Source: Porites lobata (Eukaryota; Cnidaria; Anthozoa; Scleractinia; Poritidae). Taken from it: a DNA stretch of 64,000 nt. The stretch is taken from NCBI GenBank assembly GCA_942486035.1, contig CALNXK010000163.1:270001-334000 (forward strand), given 5' to 3'. Made by a program: the position numbers and the translations under genes. A model generated the notes under the pieces. The model was not told where the DNA came from and did no database searches. It saw only the letters and a program-made list of their open reading frames with translations. The first letter of the stretch is position 1; every line of letters starts with the position of its first letter. This document shows positions 32,401 through 39,928 of the stretch, one piece after another.

Positions 32401-35290
32401 CAGTCTGGTTTAATGGCAATATGTGGCAGTAATCTCAAAGAAAAGTTGAAATGTTCAAACGGTATTCACGAAGGAAAGAAATGGCATCGGATACGCCTCA
32501 GCAGAAGTGGCGAGAGACAAAAGATTTGTCGCATCGTTGCAATGAAGATCAGCGGAAATATTCTTTGCTCGGGAGAACTTGACGGCTTGTGTTGTCGATG
32601 GCACGCAGACCATCAAAACTTGGACATGATTGACGATATGAAACACTTACCAGGGACATGAATTTCAAAACCTTTCACTATTGTATCATTTGTTCGGAGA
32701 AAACCTGGGGTCTGTTGTTTATGTCTCGTTACTGCAGCAGAAAACGTCTCGGTACAGAATGTGTTCTGAAGTTTACGTCCGCTTAGTAAGACATGTCTGC
32801 ATGTTTCAAAAACGGCTGCCACTTAGCATTTTTCACGTACGCTGTGATCGTTGGTGTCTGTACAGTTGTGACAAAGTAAGCTCAGAGGACAATATTTTAT
32901 AGCTTTTTATAATACACATTGCATGCGTTTAAGAGAAGAAGTGCCTTTACTTACCATACATTCATTTGTACACACATAACCTTTTACAATACTACAAGGC
33001 AAGAGATCAAGCAAGCTCTGTGGAGCTTTTAGACGATCTCCGGTTTTTTCCAAGCAGATGTAAAGAATAAAGAAGGCGGACTTCCTGTTTTCGACTTTGT
33101 TCTTTCCTATTTAGTGTGCCGGTGGTTAAAAACGATTTAAAGCTGTGTGTTAACCATCAGTTTATTGCTCCATCGCTTTATAATCAGATAACCCAGCTGA
33201 TCTCTATAACAGACACATTTATGTACCATGCTTTTTGGAGGCACGCTTTGTTTGTGCGAGGTCAGTCATTTTCTGTCAAAATTTTTGACAGATCACGAAG
33301 CGGCTGCCAGGTAATTAGACTGGGGGAGGGAGACAATTTTGGTGGGCCTTCCGGGCAGGCGTTCGTTCTCGCGCGCTCGCTCTTTCTTGCGCCCATTACT
33401 TCCCAGCGCATTTAAGGTTTTTAGCTCACCCCAACAACGCATAATTTACAATGTATTTACAAGTGGTAGAGTGATCCAATCAAAAATTTGTATGCCCGGG
33501 CCTACAGCTCTATGGGCTGGCTACGCCCCTGGCACGTACATTGTGCCAAACATCCAACTTCCTCAGCTATGATTAGTTGGCTAGATCAATTTCATTTGCA
33601 GTTAACTTTTTAAGTCACCGAAAAAGATATGCAGTGTTTGGTTTCATTCACTTTCTTTCCCCTGGTAGTTCAAAGGTTATCTATGGAACTGAATTTAAAA
33701 CCCCTGGATAATACATTCTCCCAAAAACTTACTGCCACGTCTTCGTTACAGTCAAGCCCAGTCCGTGCTGGTAAGTGGCCCGGCGAGGACGAATTGCAGG
33801 GATTATAATTGTATTTATACCTATGCTTATCAATTTGAGAAGTAAACCTGCGAGAAAAAAGTACAAATTATACATCTCAAGGCTCACGAAGTAGATCTAT
33901 ACCATCAGTAACACCGCCCATGCTCCTAGCAATGATTTGATTGGTTAAATGAAAAAACTGCTGAGCTCTAAAAGAGCTGTAGAGGTTGTACCATTTATAA
34001 GACAGTTGCTGAACTGGACTGGACAATCGACCTACAGTAAGCAAACAGAACACCTCTTTAGTACGGTCGGTAAGACCAGTATCTTCTACTCGATGATGAT
34101 TGCAGTGGTTGGTAAGCCGGAGGAGCCTATTTCCCTTTCGTAAACGGTCGTTGCCATTTTTAACGTCGATGCCACCGCTGGTAACCAAGCCTTTAGTCAT
34201 GATAGATGAAATATATTCCCTGGCTTAAGTTACAATAAGGAAAATAATACGTTTTTCAATAGTCTTAGAAAGAACGACGTTGAAGCCAGAGTTGAATTCA
34301 CGTTGATAGTTATGGAAAGGGCTGGGGTCACCTGTTATTGATGTATCAGTTAAGAAAAACAGTTTGTTTGTTTATGGACCTTAACTTTTAGGAATTTTGG
34401 CGGGTCGGGGGGTGGTGAAGTGGTAAGGGAGAAAGATTAGGATACGAAAGGTCCGGGGTCGAGGTCCAGGTTGGACCCTACGTTGCTCTTTTCTTTCTCT
34501 TTTATAGAAACACTCTCAATAACAGGTCAAAAGTGTCTTAAAAATGACAGCGACAGTTTACGAAAGGGACAACTGCGCCGAGAACTGGTGAGGGTAGATT
34601 TGCCTTTAAGAATTACCATCCAAACTTTCTCCAAAAGGAATTCGGTACGATATTTCAGAAGCAATCCTTGTAAAACCCAAAGCTAAACCATTAGCCTTAA
34701 ATATCATAAATGTCATACACTACAACTGTTCAGGAACACGTGTGGTAAGATTCTTCGATGAAATTGATAGACGCCTCAATTTAGCACAATCGGCTCTTCA
34801 AGATTCTGCGACGGGGATATTGTCCGAATACCTATATAAATAAGTCTTCATTCCATCTGAGATTCGAGCGGTAGATCGGCTATTTCTTCCTTGCAAAACG
34901 TGTGAAATGCTACGCCATTTTCTACTGCTCTACCAAAAAAGTGCAACTTCGTCCCAGCACTTCTCGATTATCGTCCCTTTTTTCTTGCGATTATCCTGTA
35001 CTATTGACGTCATTTTTTCCCGGATACCACAAACGTCTTCCAAAGCTGGTGATGATGTAATAGTCGTGGGATTTGAGTCAATTGGTGAAATGAAAAATAA
35101 ACTGTTTTTACTTACCTTGGATTTCCATCCTTTCTATCAATTGGATCTACTGTAGTTTAAAAATCTTTCCTGGACAGCGACAACAGCAACCATTAATTAT
35201 TGGATGACACGTATCATTAGCGTCAAGGCAACTACACAAGAAGCTCATGCCTACAAGACATCTCATCCAGTTCAAAGGGGACAGCATCAT
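11458..35290 (-). CDS. gene B: MRH-like single-pass receptor, six exons over 23.8 kb
   Basis: Exons in transcript order: 35116-35290, 33733-33847, 19096-19211, 14752-14857, 14351-14438, 11458-11816, all with GT/AG borders and, from exon 2 on, the same phases as genes C and D. Exon 1: signal peptide MMLSPLNWMRCLVGMSFLCS, then NGCCCRCPGKIFKLQ. Exon 2: FTSQIDKHRYKYNYNPC ending NEDVA. Exon 3: INSSYQNIGTRSSLNCSF; its first codons are IW where paralogs have VC/IC, so a conserved cysteine is missing. Exon 4: FPEWKAKVILKCDK. Exon 5: ASINACPIDPC. Exon 6: membrane helix (MYILPGSAAAAFLLIIGLLM), RRRIWR, then EERQPLI, an acidic dileucine motif. Odd point: exon 1 read to its strong donor (AAG|GTAAGT) is one base out of frame, with TAG at 35147-35149. 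A weaker donor (ACA|GTAGAT) just upstream would keep the frame. It may be a live gene using that site, a recent pseudogene, or a sequence error. Confidence 0.75.
11817..13215. other. intron 5 of gene B, distal part
   Basis: Intronic. No coding sequence or defined repeat is recognised, apart from short direct repeats of AAATACTTGC at 12196-12217. Confidence 0.4.
13216..13425 (-). pseudogene. discoidin (F5/8 type C)-like coding remnant
   Basis: The minus-strand frame contains KTFRVCGVATKGAKKGTRW followed by TTAFTLSFSNDSSQWSQY. This fits the central block of F5/8 type C domains (V.GVATQG...WVT.F.L.YS.D...W..Y). The preceding residues do not give the expected W.Q.DLG stretch, although TGGCTGCAA (WLQ) is present one frame off, which suggests a deletion. 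No good donor follows. It lies in intron 5 of gene B and has no counterpart in genes C or D, so I read it as a relic of an unrelated gene. Confidence 0.35.
14904..16777. mobile_element. TIR element carrying an NHL-like ORF remnant
   Basis: The ends are AGGGCCTTCCAGGG (14904) and, inverted, CCCTGGGAGGCCCT (to 16776). Flanks TTTCAT at 14898-14903 and 16778-16783 look like a 6-bp target duplication. Both subterminal zones have repeated GGGAACAAGGGAAC units (14925-15035 and 16572-16735), a pattern common in TIR transposons. The interior is the degenerate NHL-like pseudogene. It sits in intron 3 of gene B, about 45 bp upstream of the exon 4 acceptor. Confidence 0.7.
15118..16550 (+). pseudogene. 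degenerate NHL-repeat / ENTFSEMR-type ORF
   Basis: Several frames joined by shifts and stops read as one protein. Near 15285-15460: TKKCLALVGDKQG, then KTQFSQPTGICFD (NHL-like) and FTVNTSIAALRLTS. At 15475-15765: YLHLFAETFGIQLKKKAPL and a helical stretch. After a frameshift near 15762: ENTFSEMRAGWSDMPLQLEF and KERLKRQC...YFTS.SSYYP to about 15915, then less conserved sequence to about 16550. I associate this NHL plus ENTFSEMR layout with a large family of unknown function in anthozoans and molluscs; that is from memory and unchecked. At least four stops or shifts make this copy non-functional. Confidence 0.65.
16910..17034. repeat. short inverted-repeat element (15-bp ends)
   Basis: AGAACGGGAACGTCA at 16910-16924 is exactly inverted at 17020-17034. 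About 95 bp lie between them. It is probably a small MITE in intron 3 of gene B. Confidence 0.6.
17035..18086. other. intron 3 of gene B, no recognised feature
   Basis: No gene is recognised. The open frames at 17096-17299 (-) and 17578-17817 (+) show no family resemblance or splice context. Confidence 0.4.
18087..19041. repeat. 955-bp fold-back with CCACCACCGCCACA minisatellite arms
   Basis: The outer arms (AGTAGTGTAGGAGGG at 18087, inverted to 19041) contain GCGCAGGAATCTCATTAGCG and TGACGTCA-type motifs, each duplicated within an arm. The inner arms are tandem units, about 33-45 bp, of (CCA)n CCGCCACATTTCTATTGTTTTCC on the left (18276-18455) and their complement on the right (18610-18850). 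A short centre, about 18470-18500, is unpaired, and a (GGA)n run follows at 18521-18565. His-rich and Pro-rich open frames here come only from the repeat. Confidence 0.9.
19348..19514. repeat. small hairpin MITE
   Basis: GGTGAATAT at 19348 pairs with ATATTCACC ending at 19514. Inside, TAGTCCGAG pairs with CTCGGACTA, and AAGATCACTGAGT pairs with ACTCAGTGATCTT around a TATA-rich loop. Confidence 0.65.
20751..20882. repeat. hairpin element with GGAGGGTGTTATCCAC arms
   Basis: AATTAATGAA (20751) pairs with TTCATTAATT (to 20882), and CGGAGGGTGTTATCCAC pairs with GTGGATAACACCCTCC. A related GGGTGTTATC...GGATAAC stretch occurs at 51535-51585 in gene D, so this is a dispersed family. Confidence 0.65.
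21648..21978. repeat. dispersed repeat family R1, copy 1
   Basis: This matches, inverted, the copy at 30478-30748. Shared blocks include GTTAGCATCCGTCGAAAGGC, CTTCGGTCGGATTTCGTAAA, CGTATGACGTCACG and CAGATGTTACTGAGTAACAT. The TGACGTCA-type site and the GTTACTGAGTAAC palindrome are kept in both copies. Confidence 0.7.
22138..22161 (+). repeat. (CAA)n microsatellite with ACTTTATT
   Basis: A run of CAA followed by CTTTATTTGTACCC. A similar (CAA)n-AACTTTATT occurs at 29958-29980. Such tails often mark the reversed 3' end of a LINE or SINE. Confidence 0.5.
22585..22770. mobile_element. MITE, CAGTGGCGGATC family, copy 1
   Basis: The ends are CAGTGGCGGATCCAGACC and GTAGATCCACCACTG, flanked by TTATA on both sides (22580-22584 and 22771-22775). 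Internal AGATAAGGGGGG and TTTGGTCTAAAAAT motifs are shared with 26681-26810. Confidence 0.8.
23213..25571. mobile_element. TA-flanked TIR element (CAGTGAAACC ends) with nested insertion
   Basis: CAGTGAAACCTCTATTAAGC at 23213 is inverted at the right end (GCTTAATAGAGGTTTCACTG to 25571). TA flanks both ends (23211-23212 and 25572-25573). These ends and the TA duplication resemble pogo/Tc1-mariner elements. TATTAAGCGGACAC motifs recur inside. No transposase is left. It is split by the insertion 23284-25171. Confidence 0.8.
23284..25171. mobile_element. nested element with long TIRs of alternating 15-bp repeats
   Basis: It starts TGTACTGTCGC and ends GCGACAGTACA, flanked by GGGTC at 23279-23283 and 25172-25176 (5-bp target duplication). 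Each arm (23284-23570 and 24858-25171) has 9-10 units alternating TCGCAATTTGTAATA and TCGCACTTTGTAATA with 2-9 bp between. A unique inner part (TTACTTCGTCAAC...AAAATATGCATGGT) follows. The middle has no recognisable ORF; 23836-24000 carries a G-run/TATGG repeat seen again at 25823-26076. Confidence 0.85.
25799..26454. mobile_element. MITE with GTTACAGTC...GGTCAAGCG ends
   Basis: GTTACAGTCAAACCAGGTCA on the left is matched, inverted, by TGACCTGCTATGACTGTAAC on the right; CTTGGGGGGTACGC then pairs with GCGTACCCCCCAAG at 26084-26097. The left arm is interrupted by the insertion at 25823-26076. The short frame at 26000-26233 crosses the junction and is not a gene. Confidence 0.75.
25823..26076. 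mobile_element. insertion with 9-bp target duplication (G-run, GGGGTAT repeat)
   Basis: It is flanked by GGTCAAGCG at 25814-25822 and 26077-26085, a perfect 9-bp duplication. It opens CCCAGGGGGGGGG and closes GTGCCCCCTCC. The interior repeats CTAGAACGGGGTAT and related units. A 9-bp duplication is usual for Mutator-like elements. Confidence 0.7.
26681..26810. mobile_element. MITE, CAGTGGCGGATC family, copy 2
   Basis: The ends are CACTGGCGGATCTAGG and CTCGATCCGCCACTG. TATGG flanks both sides (26676-26680 and 26811-26815), a 5-bp duplication like that of copy 1. Confidence 0.8.
27578..27976. mobile_element. MITE, CAGGGGCACCCAACG family, copy 1
   Basis: CAGGGGCACCCAACG at 27580 and its inverse CGTTGGGTGCCCCTG to 27976. 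AACT flanks both sides (27574-27577 and 27977-27980). The interior is rich in ATTTTCGGA motifs. Confidence 0.85.
28279..28565. mobile_element. MITE, CAGGGGCACCCAACG family, copy 2
   Basis: It starts CAGGGGCACCCAACG and ends CGTTGGGTGTCCTCT. ATCTTT flanks both sides (28273-28278 and 28566-28571). It is shorter than copy 1 through an internal deletion but shares most motifs. Confidence 0.85.
29087..30477. other. intron 2 of gene B, repeat debris
   Basis: No gene is recognised. It includes AAGCAAGATCAAG direct repeats (29414-29450), a (CAA)n-AACTTTATT run (29958-29980), and a GCCGGCGCCAGG-like patch near 30200-30222. Confidence 0.4.
30478..30748. repeat. dispersed repeat family R1, copy 2 (inverted)
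   Basis: Inverted copy of 21648-21978. It keeps GTGACGTCATACG, AAATCCGACCGAAG and ATGTTATTCAGTAACAT. Confidence 0.7.
31080..31915. repeat. tandem duplication, two units of about 0.42 kb
   Basis: Unit 1 (31080-31500) and unit 2 (31506-31915) share GATGTTGACTTTG, TTCTAGTCAGTGTTTGAAAA, TTTGCAGTGTTTTTT, GACACARTGTCC and GACCGAATAAACTTT-like ends, offset by about 429 bp. On the minus strand both carry a donor-like site (CAG|GTATGT and AAG|GTAAGT) at the same place. It lies in intron 2 of gene B. Confidence 0.7.
32069..32129. repeat. perfect 27-bp hairpin
   Basis: The 27-bp arms at 32069-32095 and 32103-32129 (TTTTCGGTCCGTACTG...) are perfectly complementary with a 7-base loop (TCCTCGT). Just outside, ATTAGCC and GGCTAAT extend the symmetry. 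Confidence 0.9.
32130..33732. other. intron 2 of gene B with an inverted repeat pair
   Basis: AAAGAACGGGCGCGCGAG at 32172 and GGAAGGCCTGCCCGGAAGG at 32214 recur inverted in 33340-33395 (GGGCAGGCGTTCG, CTCGCGCGCTCGCTCTTTCTTGCGCCC). No gene is recognised; the open frames here match nothing I know. Confidence 0.45.
34406..34475 (+). other. tRNA-like / SINE-like promoter sequence
   Basis: The A-box-like TGGTGAAGTGG (34413-34423) and B-box-like GGTCGAGGTCC (34457-34467) are about 33 bases apart, followed by TGGACC and a T-rich tract (TTGCTCTTTTCTTTCTCTTTT). This resembles a tRNA-derived SINE head; the B box deviates from GGTTCGANNCC. It lies in intron 1 of gene B. Confidence 0.35.
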
Positions 35291-36078
35291 ATTATCCTGC
35301 AAAGGCCAATAAAGACATACTCTTTTAATTGCATCTTCACTATTATTTTTTTTTAATGGATCCAGAGATCACTTAATTATGGTGGCCCGACCCTATTTAT
35401 ATGCGTGTTGGTTCTGTTTTAACAATTTAACTGATTTCTTTGATTTTTGGCATCGGTAATAAGAAATGTTGGAACTTTAAGAAAATGTTGTTGAAGTTAG
35501 GGAAAAATTTGTCGTAGGATTTTGAAATTATTGACACTTTTTGTACAAGAAAATAAATAACACGTGAATAGAGGTAAGTTTTCGAAAATCATATTCGTAG
35601 CATTATTGCGCAGTAAGTTGACCCCGACCAATCTGTCTCGCCTTCTCAGTTTACCCAGTATTCCAATTTGATGTGAGTGAAAAGAGAATGCTTATGGCAG
35701 CTTTTAATTTAGTATTATTAGATACAGGTGATGTAAACATATTGGATTTGCTGACTGCCTATTTAACAGCGACATTTATTGTCTCCTTTCAATGGTTATT
35801 AAGGATAGGTTTTGCTCCGTTGCCTATACCTGCCATGACTTACTCAAAATGCTGAGGCACAAATTTTACAAATCCTCGGCTGTCTAAACAGCTACAATGT
35901 AATTTGTAAAAAGCACCGATAAATGAAAATCTGAATCAGAAATCTAGGATCAAACTGCCCTGATCGAAATCGTATGTTTCATCAGTATTGATTTTGAAGC
36001 CAGCAGTCGTCGCTTCTGAAACTGGAGCCAAAAAAAACTGTATGCTCTCGCAAGCTAGGGTATTTTTATAATTCCCAA
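35291..36078. other. 5' flank of gene B
   Basis: Upstream region of the minus-strand gene B. No convincing core promoter or gene is seen. Confidence 0.4.
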
Positions 36079-36411
36079 GGGACCGATCGTTTACTACGTC
36101 CCAGAAGGGGGGGCGGGGGTGGATTGGGTTTTGAGAATTGTGTGGTGTATCAAAACTTTACCCCCCCACCCCCCCCCCCCCCTTAAAATACATGACAATT
36201 ACATATGAAAATTGTATCAGATCCATTTCACTCCACTTAGTCAGTAAAAGGATAAAGGAAATCCTAACACAAAAATATATTTTATTTTTGGGCCATATAA
36301 ATTGACCCCCCAAAATCAAGCCTCTTAGAAAATTGTAGCCCCCACTAGCCACTAGCCCTAACCCCACACCCACCCCCACCCCCCAGTGGCATGTAATAAA
36401 AGATCGGTCCC
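36079..36411. mobile_element. MITE with GGGACCGATC ends
   Basis: GGGACCGATCGTTTACTAC on the left pairs with GTAATAAAAGATCGGTCCC on the right. Subterminal CCCCCACCCC runs occur on both sides. Confidence 0.75.
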
Positions 36412-39007
36412 CAAAATTAACTCAAATGGCGTATTACGCACTGCGTCATTTCGCGGAAACATGAAATTCAGACCCCTTTTGAAGTCAAGTTCATCGTTTT
36501 TTCGGACATCCTAGGAAAATGCATGAAAATTGTTAGCAGTTTTTAGCTTGTTTTGTTTCCTTTTCAAAATACCGGAGGTTAAATCGTCACAGAAGACGAG
36601 ACTAGGTCATTCCTTCTTTAATATTTTGGTCGCCTTTTTATTTTATGCAGAGGCGTTCATAATTATCTCAAAATAGGCTTAACTACGCGGTCAGTTACAT
36701 TAGCATGCACCACTGCTCATTAGACACATTTCTTACCTCAGAATATTCTCAGTCTTCCTAATCCAGTCTTTGTAGGGTCAACAGACGGTTCTCTGTATTG
36801 TTGAATGAGATAAGCATCACATGATTCAAAGGGACTTTCCCGGAACAATTCTCATGTTTCTCAGTGTTCATTAGCCTTAAGTTTATGCATTCCAAGGGCG
36901 AGCTACTATTCAAATAGAAAGCCTACTTGACTGAATGCAGGAAAAGTAGTCAACAGCAAACCTTGAGATTATTTTGAGGTAAGAGAACAATCCCTTTAGT
37001 TCCATACAAGCTCGACTCGATCTAGAAGCGGACAGTTTTGGAGTTTTTTTAACCACGAGTAATATCGAGTGAGTATTTCCGCAAAAATATATTTCTATTT
37101 TATAGTACGAATTATGTCAACCAGACATAAAAATATCGACTTAGCTTCACTTCGAGTAATCGTTTCTCGCGTTGTCAGGTATAAACGACTCGCCTATTAA
37201 ATTTATTAGCGGAGCTTTACCATCCATTTGGCTGAAACACGTTGCTAACAACATTTCATTTATGTAGTAGAAACCATGAGTTCTTTCTATCTCGAGTGAT
37301 AATCGGTCAAGGCATTATTTTCATACTAAGCATTTACGTAATTACATTCTATGTGCGTCTAGATTTCGATTTCGCTTGCGATACTACTAACTCACGTGAC
37401 AGAATAACAGGGAAAGAGCTACATGTATTTTTTCCCATATACGAAAGAAAGGAGAGCTCGCATTTCAGAGAAGCTCCTTAACCTCTGACTTCAGCCTTAG
37501 GATGTTTATTCCTTTATGTTGCCGGTTTTCACTGTCACGCTAGACTGCAACTCAGTAGGTTTATTTTTCTCAAAATCGGTGTGGCGTAGCTTAAGAATCT
37601 CACACGCGCGAGGCGAGCGAGCCTCACAACGTCCGTGTCTCGCTCTTCGTTTTCAGCTTCGCTCCAGACCTTTTGTTTCCCTGTTTGCGCAAAAATACGG
37701 ACTGCTTTGCAGTTTTTGTCACGCCATCGAAAATAAAAATCAAAATCATCTAATAGATAAAGTCCAGAACCCAAGAGATGAGAGGAGGTAAATATGCAAA
37801 GATCCTCGCCAAGTCAACCCGTGCAATTTTTCATACGAGAGATATCTGAAGAAATTATTTGCCCAAATTAAAGGGACGGTGTCCCGATTATGCGCACGCG
37901 CGAGCGTTATCTGTTTTTTCTTCAAAAGACAATAGAACTGTCATATTGACTCGACAAGATTTCCTTCCGGATCGCACCGCCGACAGAGATTTGTTGTTTA
38001 TATTCTCAAGTAAAAATTTTAGACTTTCAAAGAAGTCTTTCGTCTTATATAAAAATTTGGCTCGCGGTTCGAAGACTTATTGCGATTTTATCGCTAGCTG
38101 GGCCGCCTCGCGACCCGAAAATCTCGTTCCGCTCGCTTTAAAAACACATTTTCTAATTTGAAACTCGTGTCAGAGGTCAGTTGTTCCAAGTCTCGTAATA
38201 TCTGCCTGATTTGCTCGCGTTCTAGCCTCAAACGTTTGAAAGACATAAATAAAAATGCAATCTCAACGCTATGAATCATCAGAAAGGTTAGTCAAAAATT
38301 ATATTATGATTTCATGGCACTAGATTTTCTAAACATGTAGCGCCTGTTTGTTTGATTTTGTTGGCCGTTAGGGAGATTCATTTAAAAAAGTTTACTAACG
38401 CGTCGTTGCAAAACATTCTGCTTCACGAAGCTCCCCTCCACAAGATCTCCTCAGTCACATCAATGTCTCAATGGTTTCTTCCTTACATTCTTTATTGTTG
38501 CCGTTTCATTTCTGCGTATTCCTTTCACAATTATCTGAGCTTGTATGGAAGCTAGCAGAAGAAATAAGCCTTCAATCGGCATCAAAGTGCTTCCAATCTT
38601 TTGGTCCTCTGGCCTACGGCAATAAAAGTAACGCCAAAAAATCCAGATTTTGCCCAAATCGAAACTTAACAGGAACAATATATCATTGATCTGTAATCCT
38701 GAGTAGTTTTAGTGTCGTATTGAACCCGGTCAAGCGCGATGCAAACGGATTTTTCAAGGTTCTCTTACTCTCCTCGCATCTTTTGATTTCGCGACATCCT
38801 GTCCAAAAATCAAGGTTTGGTGCATGCGCAGTAACGGGATACTGTTCCTTTAAAAGAGCCTCGTATGAAGGCGCCATGTTAGTGTCCATCCAGATGGGCA
38901 CCAACACGGCGACCGTTTTGCTACGAAAGCTTGAATCATCTTCCGAAGAGTACATGAACATCAAAATTCCCTAATTGACAGCTTTCTAAGCCACCATTTA
39001 CACGCCG

Positions 39008-39038
<31 letters not shown>

Positions 39039-39426
39039 CTGTAATACAAAATAAATAACCCTTGTGTTACAGAAATTTACTAACAATCCTCATAGCAATT
39101 TTAGCGCAAATTAAGTTATTAACATGCTTGTAAAATCTATGATAAAAGTTTTGAAAGCAGCAAGGAAATGAAAGATTATCAAAAGGCACGAAGAATCAGT
39201 ATTGTCTTCAAACGCCAAAAACTTGTTAATCGCAAATATGGCAAGAATAACAAAGTTAACGAGGAAGTCGAAGTTCAAAGGACAAATGCGAAAAATGTTG
39301 TCTTCAGCTTGCAATCCTGTTCATTTATCCTCTCTTTTACCCTGACTGAAGGACAATTTGACGAGAATGAGTGCTCTTTGTAATTGTTCCCCGCCGCATT
39401 CGTCCTTGCATTATGACGTTATGTAT
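36412..39426. other. intergenic between genes B and C (divergent promoters)
   Basis: Genes B (-) and C (+) start facing away from this region. I see no gene or strong domain. It contains repeat-like CG-rich patches (37585-37640 with CGAGGCGAGCGAGCC; 37880-37905), but I could not match them to defined elements here. Confidence 0.4.
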
Positions 39427-39855
39427 TACCGTAAATCCTCTATTAAGCCCCCCGGGGGGCTTTTTTTTTTCAAGCATTAGGCTCCCTGAGGGGGGCTTAT
39501 TTAATTTAGCGAAACGCATCACCTGTAGCAAAAATACCGTGGTATGAGACAGAGTAGACTTACGCATTGTACAATTGAAGTCACCGTCAAAAGTATTTAA
39601 TTCACTTGTGGGAGCCTAAAAGTAACAAAAACAAAATTCTTGTTCGTCAAAAATGTGCTTTCGACCTCATGTTCTTCGGTAATTTTTATGAATAAACCAT
39701 AACTGATCAGTCCACGTTAATCGTTAATTTTTTTGTGAAGAATAAGGATTGGAGGAGGGGGAGGGGGGGCTTAATAGAGAGGGGGGCTTATTAACTTTCC
39801 TCCTCTGAAAAGGAGGGGCTTATTTGAGAGGGGGCTTAATAGAGGATTTACGGTA
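39427..39855. mobile_element. MITE, CGTAAATCCTC family, copy 2
   Basis: The ends are TACCGTAAATCCTCTATTAA and, inverted, TTAATAGAGGATTTACGGTA. Subterminal GCCCCCC/GGGGGGC runs. It ends 73 bp before the gene C start codon, so it probably lies in the 5' UTR or promoter. Confidence 0.85.
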
Positions 39856-39928
39856 AGTACACGATTTGTTTTCATTACATGCACAGGTGCCGTTATAGAG
39901 AAAAAAGTTACTCGGTGACTGCCGAACA

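Noticed and set aside
33877..34200. 107-codon open frame on the minus strand
   Set aside because: No recognisable motif; it lies inside intron 1 of gene B.
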